Shown here: positions 43,901-56,485 of the stretch, piece after piece
How the letters are laid out: the number at the start of each line of letters is the position of its first letter
How positions within the stretch are numbered: the first letter of the stretch is position 1
Source: Linum tenue
Taxonomy: Eukaryota; Streptophyta; Magnoliopsida; Malpighiales; Linaceae
Direction of reading: 5' to 3'
Assembly (NCBI GenBank): GCA_946122785.1
Contig: CAMGYJ010000003.1
Coordinates: 620,001 to 684,000 of the forward strand
Length of the DNA stretch: 64,000 nucleotides
Position numbers and translations under genes: made by a program
The notes under the pieces: model-generated
What the model was told of the DNA's origin: nothing
Databases searched by the model: none
Seen by the model: the letters and a program-made list of their open reading frames with translations, nothing else

Positions 43901-44779
43901 TAGCATTACTCCTTTTGAAACTCAAAGAAGTTAAGCTGTTAAGGCCTGAAGAGCAGCATCAAGATTAGCCACCCAAACTGGCAGATAGTCATTAGTTATC
44001 GTAGCAAGAAAAAACTCATTGAAGTGACAACTACTTCCATGAATTAGTTAGAGTACTACCACTTATGTGTTCCAGGCCATGCTCAGTAATACTTTCACAA
44101 TAATTTAGAGTCATTTCCTGAAGGTTTGAACAATCTTTCAGACCAACCAATGCAGCATCTGTGACTTCCGAATAGGAAAGGTCCAAGGAAAGTAGAGATG
44201 ATCCTTGTGAAGATATTACATCCATCCAACTATCCTTCACCCCTGGACAGTCACCTAAATGAACATCCTGATAATTTAATAACCAATATCAATTAGAGAC
44301 ATCCTTCAACACAAGTAAATAATTTAGTTCTGAAAAGGTATGTTACAAATGATTACCTGCAGAGCGCAATCGAGAAATGCTACAAGAGAATCGTCATTGA
44401 GACTATGAGTCAACACCAACTCATTAAATATTTGCTGGCTTATATCCCTTGGAAGAACAGAAAAGGACTTATATCTTTCAATGTCCTGTTGGAATTAAGA
44501 GAACTAAAGATACTCAACACTCTTTTGGCAAGGACATAAGGCAAGATGTGTAACCAATGAGAGTTCAGAAATGAAGCAAACCTTGCATATCTGTTGTATG
44601 CATAGTTCCATCAAAGAGGGACAATTTCCTCCTGGTTGGCAGTCAGCAACGGCAACATGACCAAATGAGTTGCGAAGCCATTTCGAACTCCCACTTTTAC
44701 CATACCTCCCTGAAACTCTGCTGGCACTACCACCCCCAAGAACATCTTGGTCTCTCTTCCTTGAACAAATCCCACCCAT
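40926..44779 (-). CDS. RNI-type leucine-rich repeat protein with MGGxCS N-terminus, 577 aa
   Basis: Fifteen exons: 44779-44582, 44485-44357, 44267-44060, 43945-43799, 43661-43587, 43408-43337, 42942-42871, 42675-42604, 42502-42431, 42273-42202, 42109-42041, 41913-41770, 41590-41519, 41356-41210, 41110-40926; 578 codons with stop. The N-terminus MGGICSRKRDQ fits N-myristoylation at Gly2 plus palmitoylation at Cys5, so membrane attachment is likely. Residues about 70-110 (LPRDISQQIFNELV) are F-box-like in wording. From about residue 110 there are some 18 LRRs of the ribonuclease-inhibitor/GRR1 type (L..L.L..C..IT..GL). The closest family I recall is the Arabidopsis At1g15740-type LRR protein, whose substrate is unknown. 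Most repeats are one exon of 72 bases. No defect is seen. Confidence 0.9.
43086..43316 (+). mobile_element. tRNA-derived SINE in an intron of the LRR gene
   Basis: An RNA polymerase III A box (GGTCTAGTGGTAA near 43101) and a perfect B box (GGTTCGAATCC at 43143) are spaced as in a tRNA, but no acceptor-stem pairing is present. The downstream part is unrelated to tRNA. It sits in the intron between exons 6 and 7, antisense to the gene. The right end is approximate; no clear target duplication is seen. Confidence 0.55.
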
Positions 44780-46023
44780 GTTTCTAAATTTTGGTTCCGA
44801 CTGAAGAGCAAGCTATACAAGTAATGTCATTCTGACACTAGATGAACAAAGCCACTGCAGAATGGAATAAAGAAAAAGGGTGAGAAACAGCATAATTGAG
44901 TAAGCTCCTGTATCTAAAACAGAGTCGTCAACACGACACACAGTAAGTGTCCTAGTCAAATGCAAACCATGTTTCTTTTGCGCAACCACAAAGGAAGCTA
45001 ACACTTAGTTGGGGGATATATCAGCTGCCAAGAAACATGAAGGCGGGTTTAGGTAACTTGTAATACTTGTAAAGTATTAGCTTAAAAGAAACAACGAAAG
45101 TTGCGATCTTTCTTACGCAAAAGCAAAACCCACTTAAACCCGCAAAAGAGGAAGCGCGATCACTGATTAGGAAGCTGAAAAAGCCAAACAACTGCCGTTT
45201 GCCTAACTCCAGAATACAGTAGATAAGACAGTGAAAAAGCTGTCGCATTTTATGCCAAGCTCATTCCAAACTCGAACCCTTTTGTTTATAGACCAGTCTC
45301 TGAACCGGAAGAATAAAAAAAAACCGAACTGCAGCTCAATCACCAAACAGTCTCCACTCATCAAAACCCCAATCCCAGCTAAGAAAACACTCGGAAAAGC
45401 TCCAAACAAGAACAAGCAGTAGGCACAACGATCACAATCCAGAAACCCATACAAGAAATGGAAGAAGTAATCAAGAAAAAATCCCTCGAAGGAATTACCC
45501 AAAACAAAAACAGGGAAAAGGAAGGAAAATTCACTGTACTTCGCTTGTAAAGCAATCATCACTCGACTTAACCAACAAAATGAAAGGAACCCAGAATCCT
45601 CCCGGAAGTACCTACGAAAACAGACCGACGATCGAATTTGCCGTGATAGGATACGATCGTCACAGGGAATCAGAAGTCGGGAGAGGAGAAAGGGAGAAAG
45701 TGAGCGAGAGATAGCAATGGCGGAGAGGAGGCATGGGGAAGAGGCCGAAGCGTTGGGCTTTTGTTCGTGGGGAAGAGGTGGAAGTGGGAGAACCGTCCGA
45801 TGGATGACACGTGGCGAACTGGAGCCGGGGTTGGGAGCCTTTGAACGGATAAGATCGGAAAATTGAGGGGAATATGGTGGGACCCGTCGGCGGGTTTTGC
45901 TGGTAGAAAAAGTGGGACCCATCGTCCCATCCTCTTAAGTCTTAATCCTTCCCGCTCCCGCTTTAATCAGCCGGCCGCTTCTAGATATTATATGATTAAT
46001 TAATTAATCCAATGGGATATGGG
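44780..46023 (-). promoter_or_regulatory. 5' leader and promoter region of the LRR gene
   Basis: Parts of this 1.2 kb (45000-45300 and 45715-45835) are conserved in the duplicate at 38975-39310. A 5' untranslated exon with an intron is likely. Open frames on both strands in 45200-45930 lack coding signs. Confidence 0.4.
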
Positions 46024-46031
46024 GAAAGGAG

Positions 46032-46657
46032 TAGGGATGGCAATGGGTAGGGTCGGTTGCGGGTTTACCCTATACCAACTCCTAACTCGCCGGGTAGAGC
46101 TTTCTAAAATACCCGATCAAATAACCACCGGGTATGAAAATTATATAACCATACCATACCCACCGGGTAACCACGGGTATTCGGGTAACCATGGGTACGA
46201 ATCCTAAACTATGAACTTATACACATATATGCACATACATACTGTTGTCCATTAAAAATTCTCAATACTTCTTTATAAAAAAAAAATTCTCAATACTTGT
46301 AACTGTTCGAGCTTCAACAATCCACACAAAATAAAAATAGCAAACACATAATAATTGTTCTTGCTTCTACAATCCACATAAACATAATAATCGTCTACAT
46401 CTTCATCATCAATAATGGTAGCTAAACTCAATTTCTCAAGCTAATCTAAATTTCTCAAGGGAAATTGACCCTTTGGTTAGCGGGGCGGGTATAACGGAGC
46501 GGGTATTATCGATTACCATACCCGTACCCTACCCTTTATTTTGAAACCGGGTATTACCCGTACCCGCCCCTTAACCCGTCAAAGCGGGTAATTACCCTCA
46601 TTGACCGGTTACGGTCGGGTAGGGTATCCATGGTTACGGGTTGGATTGACATCCCTA
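46032..46657. mobile_element. hAT-type MITE, TSD GAAAGGAG
   Basis: The ends read TAGGGATGGCAAT and TAGGGATGTCAAT. The 8-bp duplication GAAAGGAG is perfect (46024-46031, 46658-46665). It is 626 bp, with subterminal regions full of CGGGTA/TACCCG words in both orientations and no coding capacity. It belongs to the same terminus family as the degraded copy at 25021-25506. Confidence 0.88.
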
Positions 46658-46665
46658 GAAAGGAG

Positions 46666-48269
46666 GAAGGACTTAATCATGATTGATGATTAAGACCTTT
46701 GGTAATGGTAGGTATAGAAGGTACTTGGAATTGTGCAATATATTAAGATTGACTTTGCAATTAAGATGAGATTTCAGCAACAAATATATAGATGCAAGTT
46801 TCACCAAATAAATTATTGAGATAATCTCGCGATCGAAATCTAGCACTTATTTGAGCAGTTGGGTCATTGCAAATATTACGTGTCTATCTATTATCAGCTC
46901 ATTACTAACAAGTTCAGACTTAGTGTTGTTTGTGTTTATAAGTAAACTAACTTTTAGTCGAACATTTCTCGAGGTGAATTCATAACACCGTTAAATGAAT
47001 ATATACATTGGAAGTTATGATGATCCTAGTTACTTAACAAAACCAAATTACGTACCCATATTCTTTGATTTTGAAGCCAGCGACTTTGCATTAATCTAAG
47101 ATGTGACAAAATGCAACGAGTACAAAAGCAATAATTGGACGGGAAATTCTACAATTTATTTTTATGTAGTGAAATAGGAGATCAAACTAACAGATAACTC
47201 CAAGCTTATCTACACAGTTTTCTCTTTCGGGTCATTTCCCCGCCGTCGCCGTTACGTTTGCAGGGAAAGACGATGGGGACTCCATTCGTTCCAATTTTAT
47301 ACGAATACAATCGGAGCATTTGCATTAGCATCAACAGAGCATTTGTTTATTCACCTCTTTACATTATTAAGTACTAAGGATTGTATGATAGTGTCACTGT
47401 AAGTCTATAAGTGTCCAACAATCGATCAACACACATCTCAATAACCGTTAGCATAGTAATCGTAGTGTGAAACTGTTGAATCACGCTCATATTGAGACTC
47501 TCTATCGGGTTTTTATTTCTGACGGATATAATAAGACTTTTCTGTTACATGACATCTATAGCTTGGTGGTATCATTAATAAGGAAGCTTAATTAATTGTG
47601 TATTAATTCAATCTAGTCTTTATTGAATTAACACACGCCTCATTTTTTCAGGTCGACTAACTTGAATTAACATTTGGAGATTTAAAATTCATTCTTCTGT
47701 TCTGGGCTCTGGACTCTTGACTGAATGAATATATTGTCTTTATTAACCTTATCATCGCTCTTCAAAAACATATCCAAAATTCTTCTCTGGACATGTCTCA
47801 ATCCATATTTCTCCATCCCAATAAAGCCAGTTAAGACGACGATCATTCTTAATCCCCGCTGCCACAGAAGTACCTCCCATGATCAAATTTTCAAAACTAT
47901 TTAATCAAAATAACTCAACGTGTAGAGAGAGAGAGTCGATTATAGATGACCAGAAAAGATCATAATACGTAATCCCCTTTCTCCTAATTTATATTTGGCT
48001 TGGTGTAATGGCTACGCAAGCACTCGTGAATCTTCATTTCTCCACTTGTGTCCGTTTTCTCGTTCTAAACCCGTCATCCTAGGAGATTCCAGCTTTATTA
48101 GGATACGTACGTCCACCAACTCCTTCAATTCGACCATTATTTATGCATGAGTTCCTTTACGTAGACTCATGCATGATGAAGTGATCTCCCTCGTCGCCGT
48201 CAGCACTGTCTCCACCATCCAGCCGGCGCGAGCCCTTTGTCGAGCAACACATCCGCCACCTCCGGCGTT
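46666..48269. other. AT-rich intergenic, no gene seen
   Basis: No supported ORF. A short GC-rich patch at about 48175-48270 reads like codons in one frame but is too short to identify; the solo LTR is inserted at its right end. Confidence 0.4.
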
Positions 48270-48274
48270 CCCAT

Positions 48275-48636
48275 TGTTAGGATATGACTTGAATTTGATT
48301 TGGGTTTGTTTGGTGTTTTGGGTCTATTTTGTTTGGGTTTGTGTTTGACCTTTTTCTTGTATGTTTGGAAAAGGTGTTTGGTTTTCTGTTTGGGATTAGG
48401 AGAAGAGTTCTATAAATACTCTTCACCACCCTAATCTGTAGTAAGGTCAGTCAGGTTAGTTTGCTTGGTTTGTCCGTTTGGAATTTGGTTTGTAACATGT
48501 ACTCTCCTCAAAATCAGTGAAATTTGTTCTCCCTTGCCCGTGGATTAGCTAGCACACGTTGTGTTAGTACACCACGTTAAATTTGTGTTCGTTTGTGTTG
48601 GTTTGGATTATCGATTGCCACGCTTCTGTTCTGACA
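48275..48636 (+). mobile_element. Solo LTR, Ty1/copia-like, TSD CCCAT
   Basis: It begins TGTTAGGATATG and ends TTCTGACA (TG..CA termini), flanked by the perfect 5-bp duplication CCCAT (48270-48274, 48637-48641). A TATAAATA box lies at 48411-48418. No internal region or primer-binding site is present, so this is a solo LTR left by recombination between the two LTRs. The copia assignment rests on the short length and the TGTTAGG start. Confidence 0.85.
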
Positions 48637-48641
48637 CCCAT

Positions 48642-51023
48642 CTCTCTCTAGGTTCGTATATGATATGGCGGGGTCGTGTATGGAGGATTGAATTACAGCC
48701 CATGAGCCCAATTCCCGTCTCCTGTCGTGAGACGAAAATTTGAAGGCTTTAAAACCGAGAAGCCTTCTTCACCTTTTCGTCCATTAGCCCAATACTTGGG
48801 CTTCCATTTCTAATTTTGGTTCCTTAATTGGGCTTTTAGGCCTTCGTCAATTCGTGTTAGAAATGGACGGGCTCCGGGCTATCTGCTACTTCTTTTAGTT
48901 AACCTGGTAACGTACATGGGCTTTTTGGCTGCATGAAGGCAAAAGTACCTATAATTCTTAATACCCGCACGAATTATAGATACGATTGGGTAGGACTAAA
49001 TCCAATGGAAAATAAAATACCATGGTATGTCATAATTGTAAACCCAAATAGTACGGATAATAGATGAATATGATTCTCTTACTATTCAATCCAAACCTGT
49101 CCGATTATACATATATTCGCAACATTTTGTATAAATTGTCATTTTCATTTTAAGATATTTGCTATTCCTAGTATATTTATAGCATCTCATGGACTAATAT
49201 TCCTTCTTTTACTATTTATCGTGATTTATTATTTATAATTTGTTCACTTATGTATGTTAATAATATAATTATGATTATTAACACATATTTGAGAAGATTA
49301 ATTAAAAATATTATTCATGGATATCTATGGATATGCAAAACTCAATTGGGTATGGACATGGTTTGATTCTCTACTTGAATCTTGCCCGAATATGAATATG
49401 AACTAAACCCGAACTAGTTAGGACTTAGGGTACGTGTAATGGATGGTCAGCACTATACATATTCTTGATTCGACCCGTTGTCATCCTTTTTTGGTTGCAG
49501 TATTTGTTGCTTCCATTACCGAGTCTCGTGATCATTAAAGACATTATATATGTTTAACTACGTGAATTGATAAATTACGGTGTGTACGTCATGATGTTAA
49601 TGCATACGGAGTTTTACATACCATTTTGACATAACGATACATTTTTAAAAAGTTCGAAAATGTCACTTCTAAACACAGACAATACATATGCCAGTATTAA
49701 ACGAATTTCTCCTAGCTATGCTAAACATGTCAACATTATTGCAATTTGTTTCCCAATAATCCAAGAATTAATTACCGCTCAAATCCACTCAATCCAATAC
49801 ACAAATTCACAACTACAATCCAATTGACAAATCACAATAGTGGTACTTACTTGACCTATTGTTATTTGATCTTGGAGATGTCTTCTACCCCCAGAAGAGA
49901 AGGGGGAAAAAGAATCAAGAAGGAGCCATCATTTTCATCTGGTTTTTCTTCTTGGTTGGTGGAGTCATTTCCATTTGTTGATCAAAGTAGGAAGAAGACA
50001 ACACCAAAACGATTCCGTCCTCTGCCTCTCTCTCCCCCTGTTTGTCTTCTTCCAACAATGGAACCAAATGGTTGACTCAGCTACTCTCAGCTGCTACTCG
50101 ACACCAAAAAGCCTCACTATCACCACCAGACAAAGCTTTTCCGTAATCAAATCTAACTACAGTGACAGCTTTCGGCTGGTCGTGAACCAAAGGATAAAAT
50201 ACAATGAGAAAACAACAGAGCTCGCCGAATATGAAAGAAACTCGCCGTTTCTTCATTTCCTTTGCTTTTCCCAGACCAGGACAACAGCGACAGGGACGAC
50301 GAACGACGACAGAACGGGAGTACTAGTGGTGGCGCCACGTGACATGACCAGCACGAGCTCCGGCCAAACTCACAACGACCACACAGGACAAAGAGGCAGA
50401 AAGCAGAGGATCTTTGGCTGGTTATTTTAATGGGGGAGCTTCATTGGATTCCAGCCAATAACCTCTGATCGACAAAAGATAATTTGACATCATGATGTTA
50501 TGTCAACACGAACCCAAAAGACATTTTGGTTATCGAAAGCTTTGATATCATGTTACGAAACTGTTTATTCTTCGTAATCCGAATTGTTGAGAGATGTGCT
50601 GCAATAATGAATCTTGTAACATTTACTGACCGATACTTGTATCAAATTCATGTGTGAAAGGGTTGTCTTTCGTGGAATACAAACAAAAGCGACCATGATT
50701 GCTTTGGCTTCAGCTAACAACTACTGATGAACCAAGTATAGGTCTATAGGAACTCATTTCCACCTTGCTTCTGCGGTCACATTTGGACCGAAGCCGGGGA
50801 GATTATTGTTACAGCTACAATAATGGAGGTGATGGGAGCAGAAGAGAAGGCCCTTCTGAGTTCTGACCAAACTCCCAACCAATCATACACAAGCTTTCTC
50901 TGACAGGATTGAACTCGGTTAAATTTGCAGCCTTTAACAGAAGCTACAGGCAAAAGGGTCGAAAACAGTCGACAAATGCAGAAATTTCGTTGTGTGTTTG
51001 CATGACGACGACGACGAAGCCGA
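48642..51023. other. Intergenic and 3' flank of the ABCC gene
   Basis: AT-rich to 49860. A 500-base GC-richer part (49870-50430) has open frames on the plus strand without recognisable domain. The right end probably contains the ABCC 3' untranslated region. Confidence 0.4.
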
Positions 51024-54000
51024 TTATAATCCAGCCGATCGATTAGCATACTCCTGCACCAATGCAGCAAACAGCGACGGCCGCTCCAGCAGGTTCGACG
51101 GCTTATCGAATTCCTTGGCCAGTCCTGTTCATGTACAGAAAAGAAAAACAAAACCATGCATCAAGTTCAGGAACACAGACAGATACATCATTAGTTTAGC
51201 TTGGAACGCGGAAGAAGAGAATTGGAGCTGACCAGCATCGACAACAAGGACTCGGTCGCAGTCCATGACGGTTGGGATCCTGTGAGCGATGCTGATTATG
51301 GTGCAGGACCCGAAATCCTCCCTTATGATCCTCTGTATCACCGCGTCCGTCTTGGAATCGACAGAAGCCGTCGCTTCGTCCATGAACAGCAGCCTGCTCT
51401 TCTTCAGCAGCACCCTCCCCAGGCACAGCAGCTGCCTCTGCCCGACGCTCCAGTTCTCGCCATTGTCGATCACTGCATGACGACACAGAAAGGCAGAAAC
51501 TATAAGGAACCATTGTAATTGTTTTGCTAAGGAAAACTGTGTGCTGTTCTATAAAGCTGTGCATCAACTCACCAGGAGCGTCCAGCTTCTCAGGTTTGGC
51601 TGCTACTACATCCTTCAGTTGGCAGCGCTCCAGACTCTGCAGGAAGATTAGATAATGGATCTTATACCGCACACTAACAGAAACAATCTTAGCTTTCTTT
51701 TTCCAAAAGCAGAAGCAAAGCAAGCCAGACCTTCCAAATCTCATCGTCGGAGTAGTCCCCGATGGGATCCACATTGCTCCTGACGGTGCCTTCAAACAGA
51801 ACAGGTTCCTGAGGGATGATCCCGAATCTGGACCGGAGATCATGGAGGCCGAGCATGGAGATGTCGATCCCGTCGATGACGATCCTGCCAGCAGTTGGCT
51901 CCACCAGCCTGAAGAAAACCTGGACCAGGGTGGATTTCCCGCTCCCTGTCCGCCCCACAATGCCAACCTTCTCCCCGCCGTTAATGCTGAGGGTGATCCC
52001 TTTGATCACCAAGGGAGTGTTGGCGCGGTACCTGACCTGCAACCCGCGAAGGTCGACTCTGCCTTCAGCAGGCCAGTTGGGAGGCGCCTGGCGGTCTTTG
52101 ATCCTCCAAGCTGCCTCCGACTGGATGTTGGTGAACTGCTTCACCCTCTCCACCGAAACCATCCTGTTCTCCACGAAGCAGCTCGTGTATATCGCGAAGT
52201 ACAGCACCGCATTCAGGGATAGCCCATACGACAGTGTCAATCCAACGTTGGCTGCATAATAAGAACAGTAATGTTTAAGTTTTGTTTATGTCTACACCAG
52301 TAATGTTAACGTTCCTGTCTGTGTAATTTTACCTGGATTGACGATGCTGCTAGGCAAGACGATCAAGAGGATGGCAGAAGAGCATAGGATGAAGCAGCCG
52401 ATAAGCTCCAGCCGGAATCCCAACCACTCGTTGGAGCCGTTGTTGTGGAAGTCCATCCTCAAGTTGGAATCCACTTTCCGGACATTCTCCTGACAGAATC
52501 TGATTCCCTTTCTGAAAGACCGGATAGTCATTACCCCGGCTATGCTTTCTGAGAAATGATGGATTACTGGGGCTTTTGTGATCGAATCAAGTCGCGTCAG
52601 TTCTCGAGATGTTGCCAGAAAGTAGCCCTGTCAGTGGGAAAGAGAGAAAAAGTGAACTAGTTAACTAGGCAACAATCTGTCATTAGAAGAAAAAAATTAA
52701 GATGGTGAAGGAATGGGAGTGAATCAAATTACCCTGTACCAAACATTGAGCCAGCCAAGAGGGATCAACAAGAACACAGTTGGCCAAGCGTTTTGGCAAA
52801 TCACAATTAAGATGCTGAGCACTGTGATGTACATGGCCAGTGTGAGTGACAATACAAATGGAAGGAAGATATCGATGTTCGATTGATCAGTTGAAGCCTG
52901 CACATAATTAAGGCATTGTTTAGAAACAAACACATACCAAGGAAAGGACAGGAAAGAAATGTTTATTGTTTCCTTACCCGGCTCAGAATTCGTCCTGATG
53001 GCGTGGTATCGAAGAACGACATTGGAGCCCTCAGGATGCTGTTAAGGATACCATTGAAGAAAATTTGGGAGGTCTTCAGTCCCATCAGAGTCACAAAGTA
53101 TGACCTGGATCCCAACAGAACCACTGATATCACCGCGATGATTGCATACACCGAAATGAAGATGGTCGGGTTGGCTGCTGTAGCTCTGTCGGCGGAAGTC
53201 TCATAGGCCAACCAGTAATCTCCGGCCATCAGAGACCCTTGCCAGACCAAGGACAACGCCACCGCAGCTACAACACCCCACCATCCAAATGCCTCTGTAA
53301 CGTACTGCTTATAAACGTGCAGCCCAACCTGGCCAGTCTCCCGAGCCTCTTCTTCAATCAGCTTGGAAGTTCCTTGCTCTGATTTGGGTTGTTCTGATGA
53401 CGATACCTTATTGTCGCTACTGCTGTTTGCTGCTTCTCTTCCAGGGCTGAAAGGGGCTCCTCCTGGCGATTTGGGGCCATTTTCTTCACTACCATGTGAG
53501 TTATTGTTACCAGCTTCCACGAGTTCCATGGCAGTGTCATGAGCAGCTACCAGTGTCTCAAAATCCGTCCCTAATCCCAACAGCTCGTCGTACTTTCCGG
53601 ATTGCACAATCTTCCCATCTCTCATCACCTGAGAATGAGACTCCACGTTATCACCACAAACGAGAAATCTAGCCTAGTAACCAAAGCACCAGCCAGCTGA
53701 AAAGGTAAAAAAGTATTGCTCCTCGGCTCACCATTATAAGATCCACATTGTGCAAGAAATCTACTTGGTGGGTCACCAGCAAGATGGTTTTGCCTTTCAA
53801 TGCTCCTCGCACGCATTCCTGCACAATTCCAGCAGAGTTGTTTGATTAAAAAGTTTTCAGAATCATTTCTGTCTTACTTTCTTTCCTTCCATTTTTAATG
53901 GTTTCCTTACCTTGAATATGTCAGTGCCAGTATGAGCATCCACGGCACTGAAAACGTCATCAAGCAGATAGATGTCGCAATCCTGATAAACAGCCCTGGC

Positions 54001-56485
54001 AAGCTGAATCCGCTGCTTCTGTCCACCACTAAGGTTAATCCCTCTCTCCCCAATCTCGGTCTGATCTCCAAACTCCATCATTTCCAAGTCCTTCTCCAAG
54101 CAACACACTCTCACCACCTCATTGTACCTGCTCCTGTCCATTGTCAGACCGAACAGAATGTTCTCTTCGATAGTTCCATTCTGAATCCATGAAGTTTGAG
54201 CCACATACGCTGTTGACCCGCACACCCTCACCTATTCAACAAGAAAGCAGCAGAAGATGAAGTTTTTGTTGTTATAAAAAGAGGAGAACAATTTCTTCAC
54301 TGATGGGTTGGCTGCAGTTTGGTTAATATCATACCTTGCCAGAAATCTTGTGCATCTCACCGAGAACAGAACCAAGCAGAGAGGACTTGCCAGACCCAAC
54401 AGTTCCAACAATTGCACTAAGCTCCCCTTTCCGGATCTTCACATTGATATCTCTCAGAATCGGTTCCTCAGCTTCATCATCCCAACTGAACACACCCTCC
54501 TGAATCTCCACAGCCACTCCACCATCACATCCTTCTCCTCTCTCCACACTCTCCTCCACCAGTTCCTTGCTCAGCATGTACTTATCCAACCTCCCGAGCG
54601 ATATCATGGCCTGCGAAATCGAGATCATCGACTGCGGGAAAGTCCTGATGGGTTCCTGAAGAATCTTGAAGATCGAGGTAGTGGTGAAAACCGTGCCAGC
54701 AGTCAGCGGCACGCCCAGCAGAATCGCAGTACCAAAAGTAGCAGTCGAAATCAGCAGAGGAGTACACCACATGACAAGTATATTCTCAGCAATGGAGTAC
54801 AAGAACTTGGAAAGCCACTCATACTCCGAATCCCGAAAACCTTGGATCCTCTTCAGGAAATGCTCCTCCCATGCCTGAAACTTGATCACCCTCATGTAGT
54901 TCAACATCTCGTTGGTGGCCTTCATCCTCGAATCCCGGTTAACCATCAAATTGAACTGAAACCTATTGTTCTTCCTGGTGCCAAAGAACACAAACAAGAG
55001 CACAACGACGATCCCAACGAATGCGGTGAGAGTGGAAGCTCCAAGGGCTCGGTATAGAAGCACCAACGCCGCCCCAACTTGGAAAGGCATCAGCCAAATC
55101 GCATGGAGCTGCAGCATCATGTCAGATAACTGCTGTGCATCCACAGCCATGTAATTCACAATCTGCCCTACTCCATGAGCCTGACGAGCAGAACAGGACA
55201 ATCGCAGCCCCTTTCTATACAGAGCTGTAATCAAAGAGGAGCGAATCCGCATCCCGAGCTTCTGGGTGTTGAAAGTGAACTGGTGGGAGCTCAATACCTC
55301 GAGGAATTTGGCTGCGAGTAAGGTGAGGATCAGGTAGTAACCCTCGTAAGGCGAGGTTCTCTTCCCGCTCGTGTAGTCGACGAAATCCTGAATCAGAATC
55401 GGGCCGACGTAGGTGACACAGAGGCGGACTATGGCGAGGAAGGCCGTGAAGGCGATTTCCTTCCAGAACATGCGGAGGATGGTGGTGCGAACTGGGTTCT
55501 GGCATTTTTTCTCCTGCGGCCAGGAGGCGTCCCAGAGATTGGAGATGGTGGCGGCTCTGTCGTGTGGGGCGAGGCTGGGGACGTCTTCGAGCTTCAATGG
55601 GGTTTTGTAGCCTTTCCCCAAAAGTGGGTTCATCCAAACCCAGAACGCCTTGGAGATTATGGAGGCGGAAGCAAAAGCGCTATCTAACGAATCCCCTTCT
55701 TCTTCTTCCAAAAGGGGTTTTTCTAATTTGATTCCTGATTCAACTCCTACCCCAGTGAAACCTCTCACGGCGACGGCGAGGAGGGCAACGGAGACGACGA
55801 AATTGATTATTGAAACGACGTCGTCTGCAATTAAGGTGGAATTGTCATCGTCATGGCCGGCGGCGAAGCGGAGAATCGCCGATGACGAGAACAGAGCAGC
55901 GACGACGAAGTTGAAAACCCAGTAGATTCGGAGGGAGAGAGGGTGGCGGAGAGCTCGGAATCTCCGCTCGTGGACGATCAGCACGGCGACGACCAGATGG
56001 GTAATCGCCTGCGTCAACCAGCACAGCCCGTTGAGCAGCTTCCAGCCTCCCGGCGGCGAGGAGGCGGTGAAGGCGAGAATGCAGGGGACAACGGAGCAAG
56101 CGGCGGAGAGTGCGGTGGCGGCGAGTGCGACCTTGAACCAAATGTCGGTGGTGACTACATCCGGAACAGAGGACGGTGGTGGTATGAGGGGCTTGTCGAC
56201 GTCGGAGTCGGAGATGCCGCCGTTGACTTGACGCCGGCGGCGTGAAGAGAGGAGAGTAGTGAATAGCTTGTGGAGGGCGAAGACGGCGAGGAGGAGCAAG
56301 AAGAGGATGTCGAGGGACGACAGCATGAGCCGCTGCGGGCATGGAGAGAGGAGAATGAATCTCAGCCATTGGAGCGCCGTCGTTGGAGAGGAGGAGAAGT
56401 CAACCTCCGGCGAGCCGCCGGGGCGGCAGGTCAAAGAAGACGTCCATGACGATGAACTACTACTGCTAGCAGTAGAAACACCCAT
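51024..56485 (-). CDS. ABC transporter C family (MRP), ABCC4/ABCC14-like, 1531 aa
   Basis: Ten exons: 56485-54335, 54231-53911, 53818-53732, 53628-52978, 52897-52733, 52627-52333, 52251-51731, 51636-51573, 51472-51233, 51124-51024; 1532 codons with stop. It is a full-size ABCC with an N-terminal TMD0 (five hydrophobic segments, residues about 30-260), TMD1, NBD1 (Walker [10 protein letters not shown] near 694, signature LSGGQKQR near 784, Walker B IYLLDD), an acidic Ser-rich linker, TMD2, and NBD2 (Walker [10 protein letters not shown] near 1322, signature WSVGQRQ near 1425, Walker B LLFMDEA). Both sites keep the catalytic residues. Plant ABCCs pump glutathione conjugates, folates or other anions across the tonoplast or plasma membrane. 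Wording at the start ([14 protein letters not shown]) and end ([19 protein letters not shown]) suits the ABCC4/14 clade; the substrate is not deducible. Confidence 0.93.

Noticed and set aside
45203..45922. 240-codon minus-strand frame upstream of the LRR gene
   Set aside because: Lies in the 5' leader; contains F/L-rich low-complexity translation of AT-rich DNA and no conserved motif, and its duplicate at 39 kb is not kept open.
49746..50430. Overlapping plus-strand frames between the solo LTR and the ABCC gene
   Set aside because: No homology recognised, no splice continuation, biased composition only.
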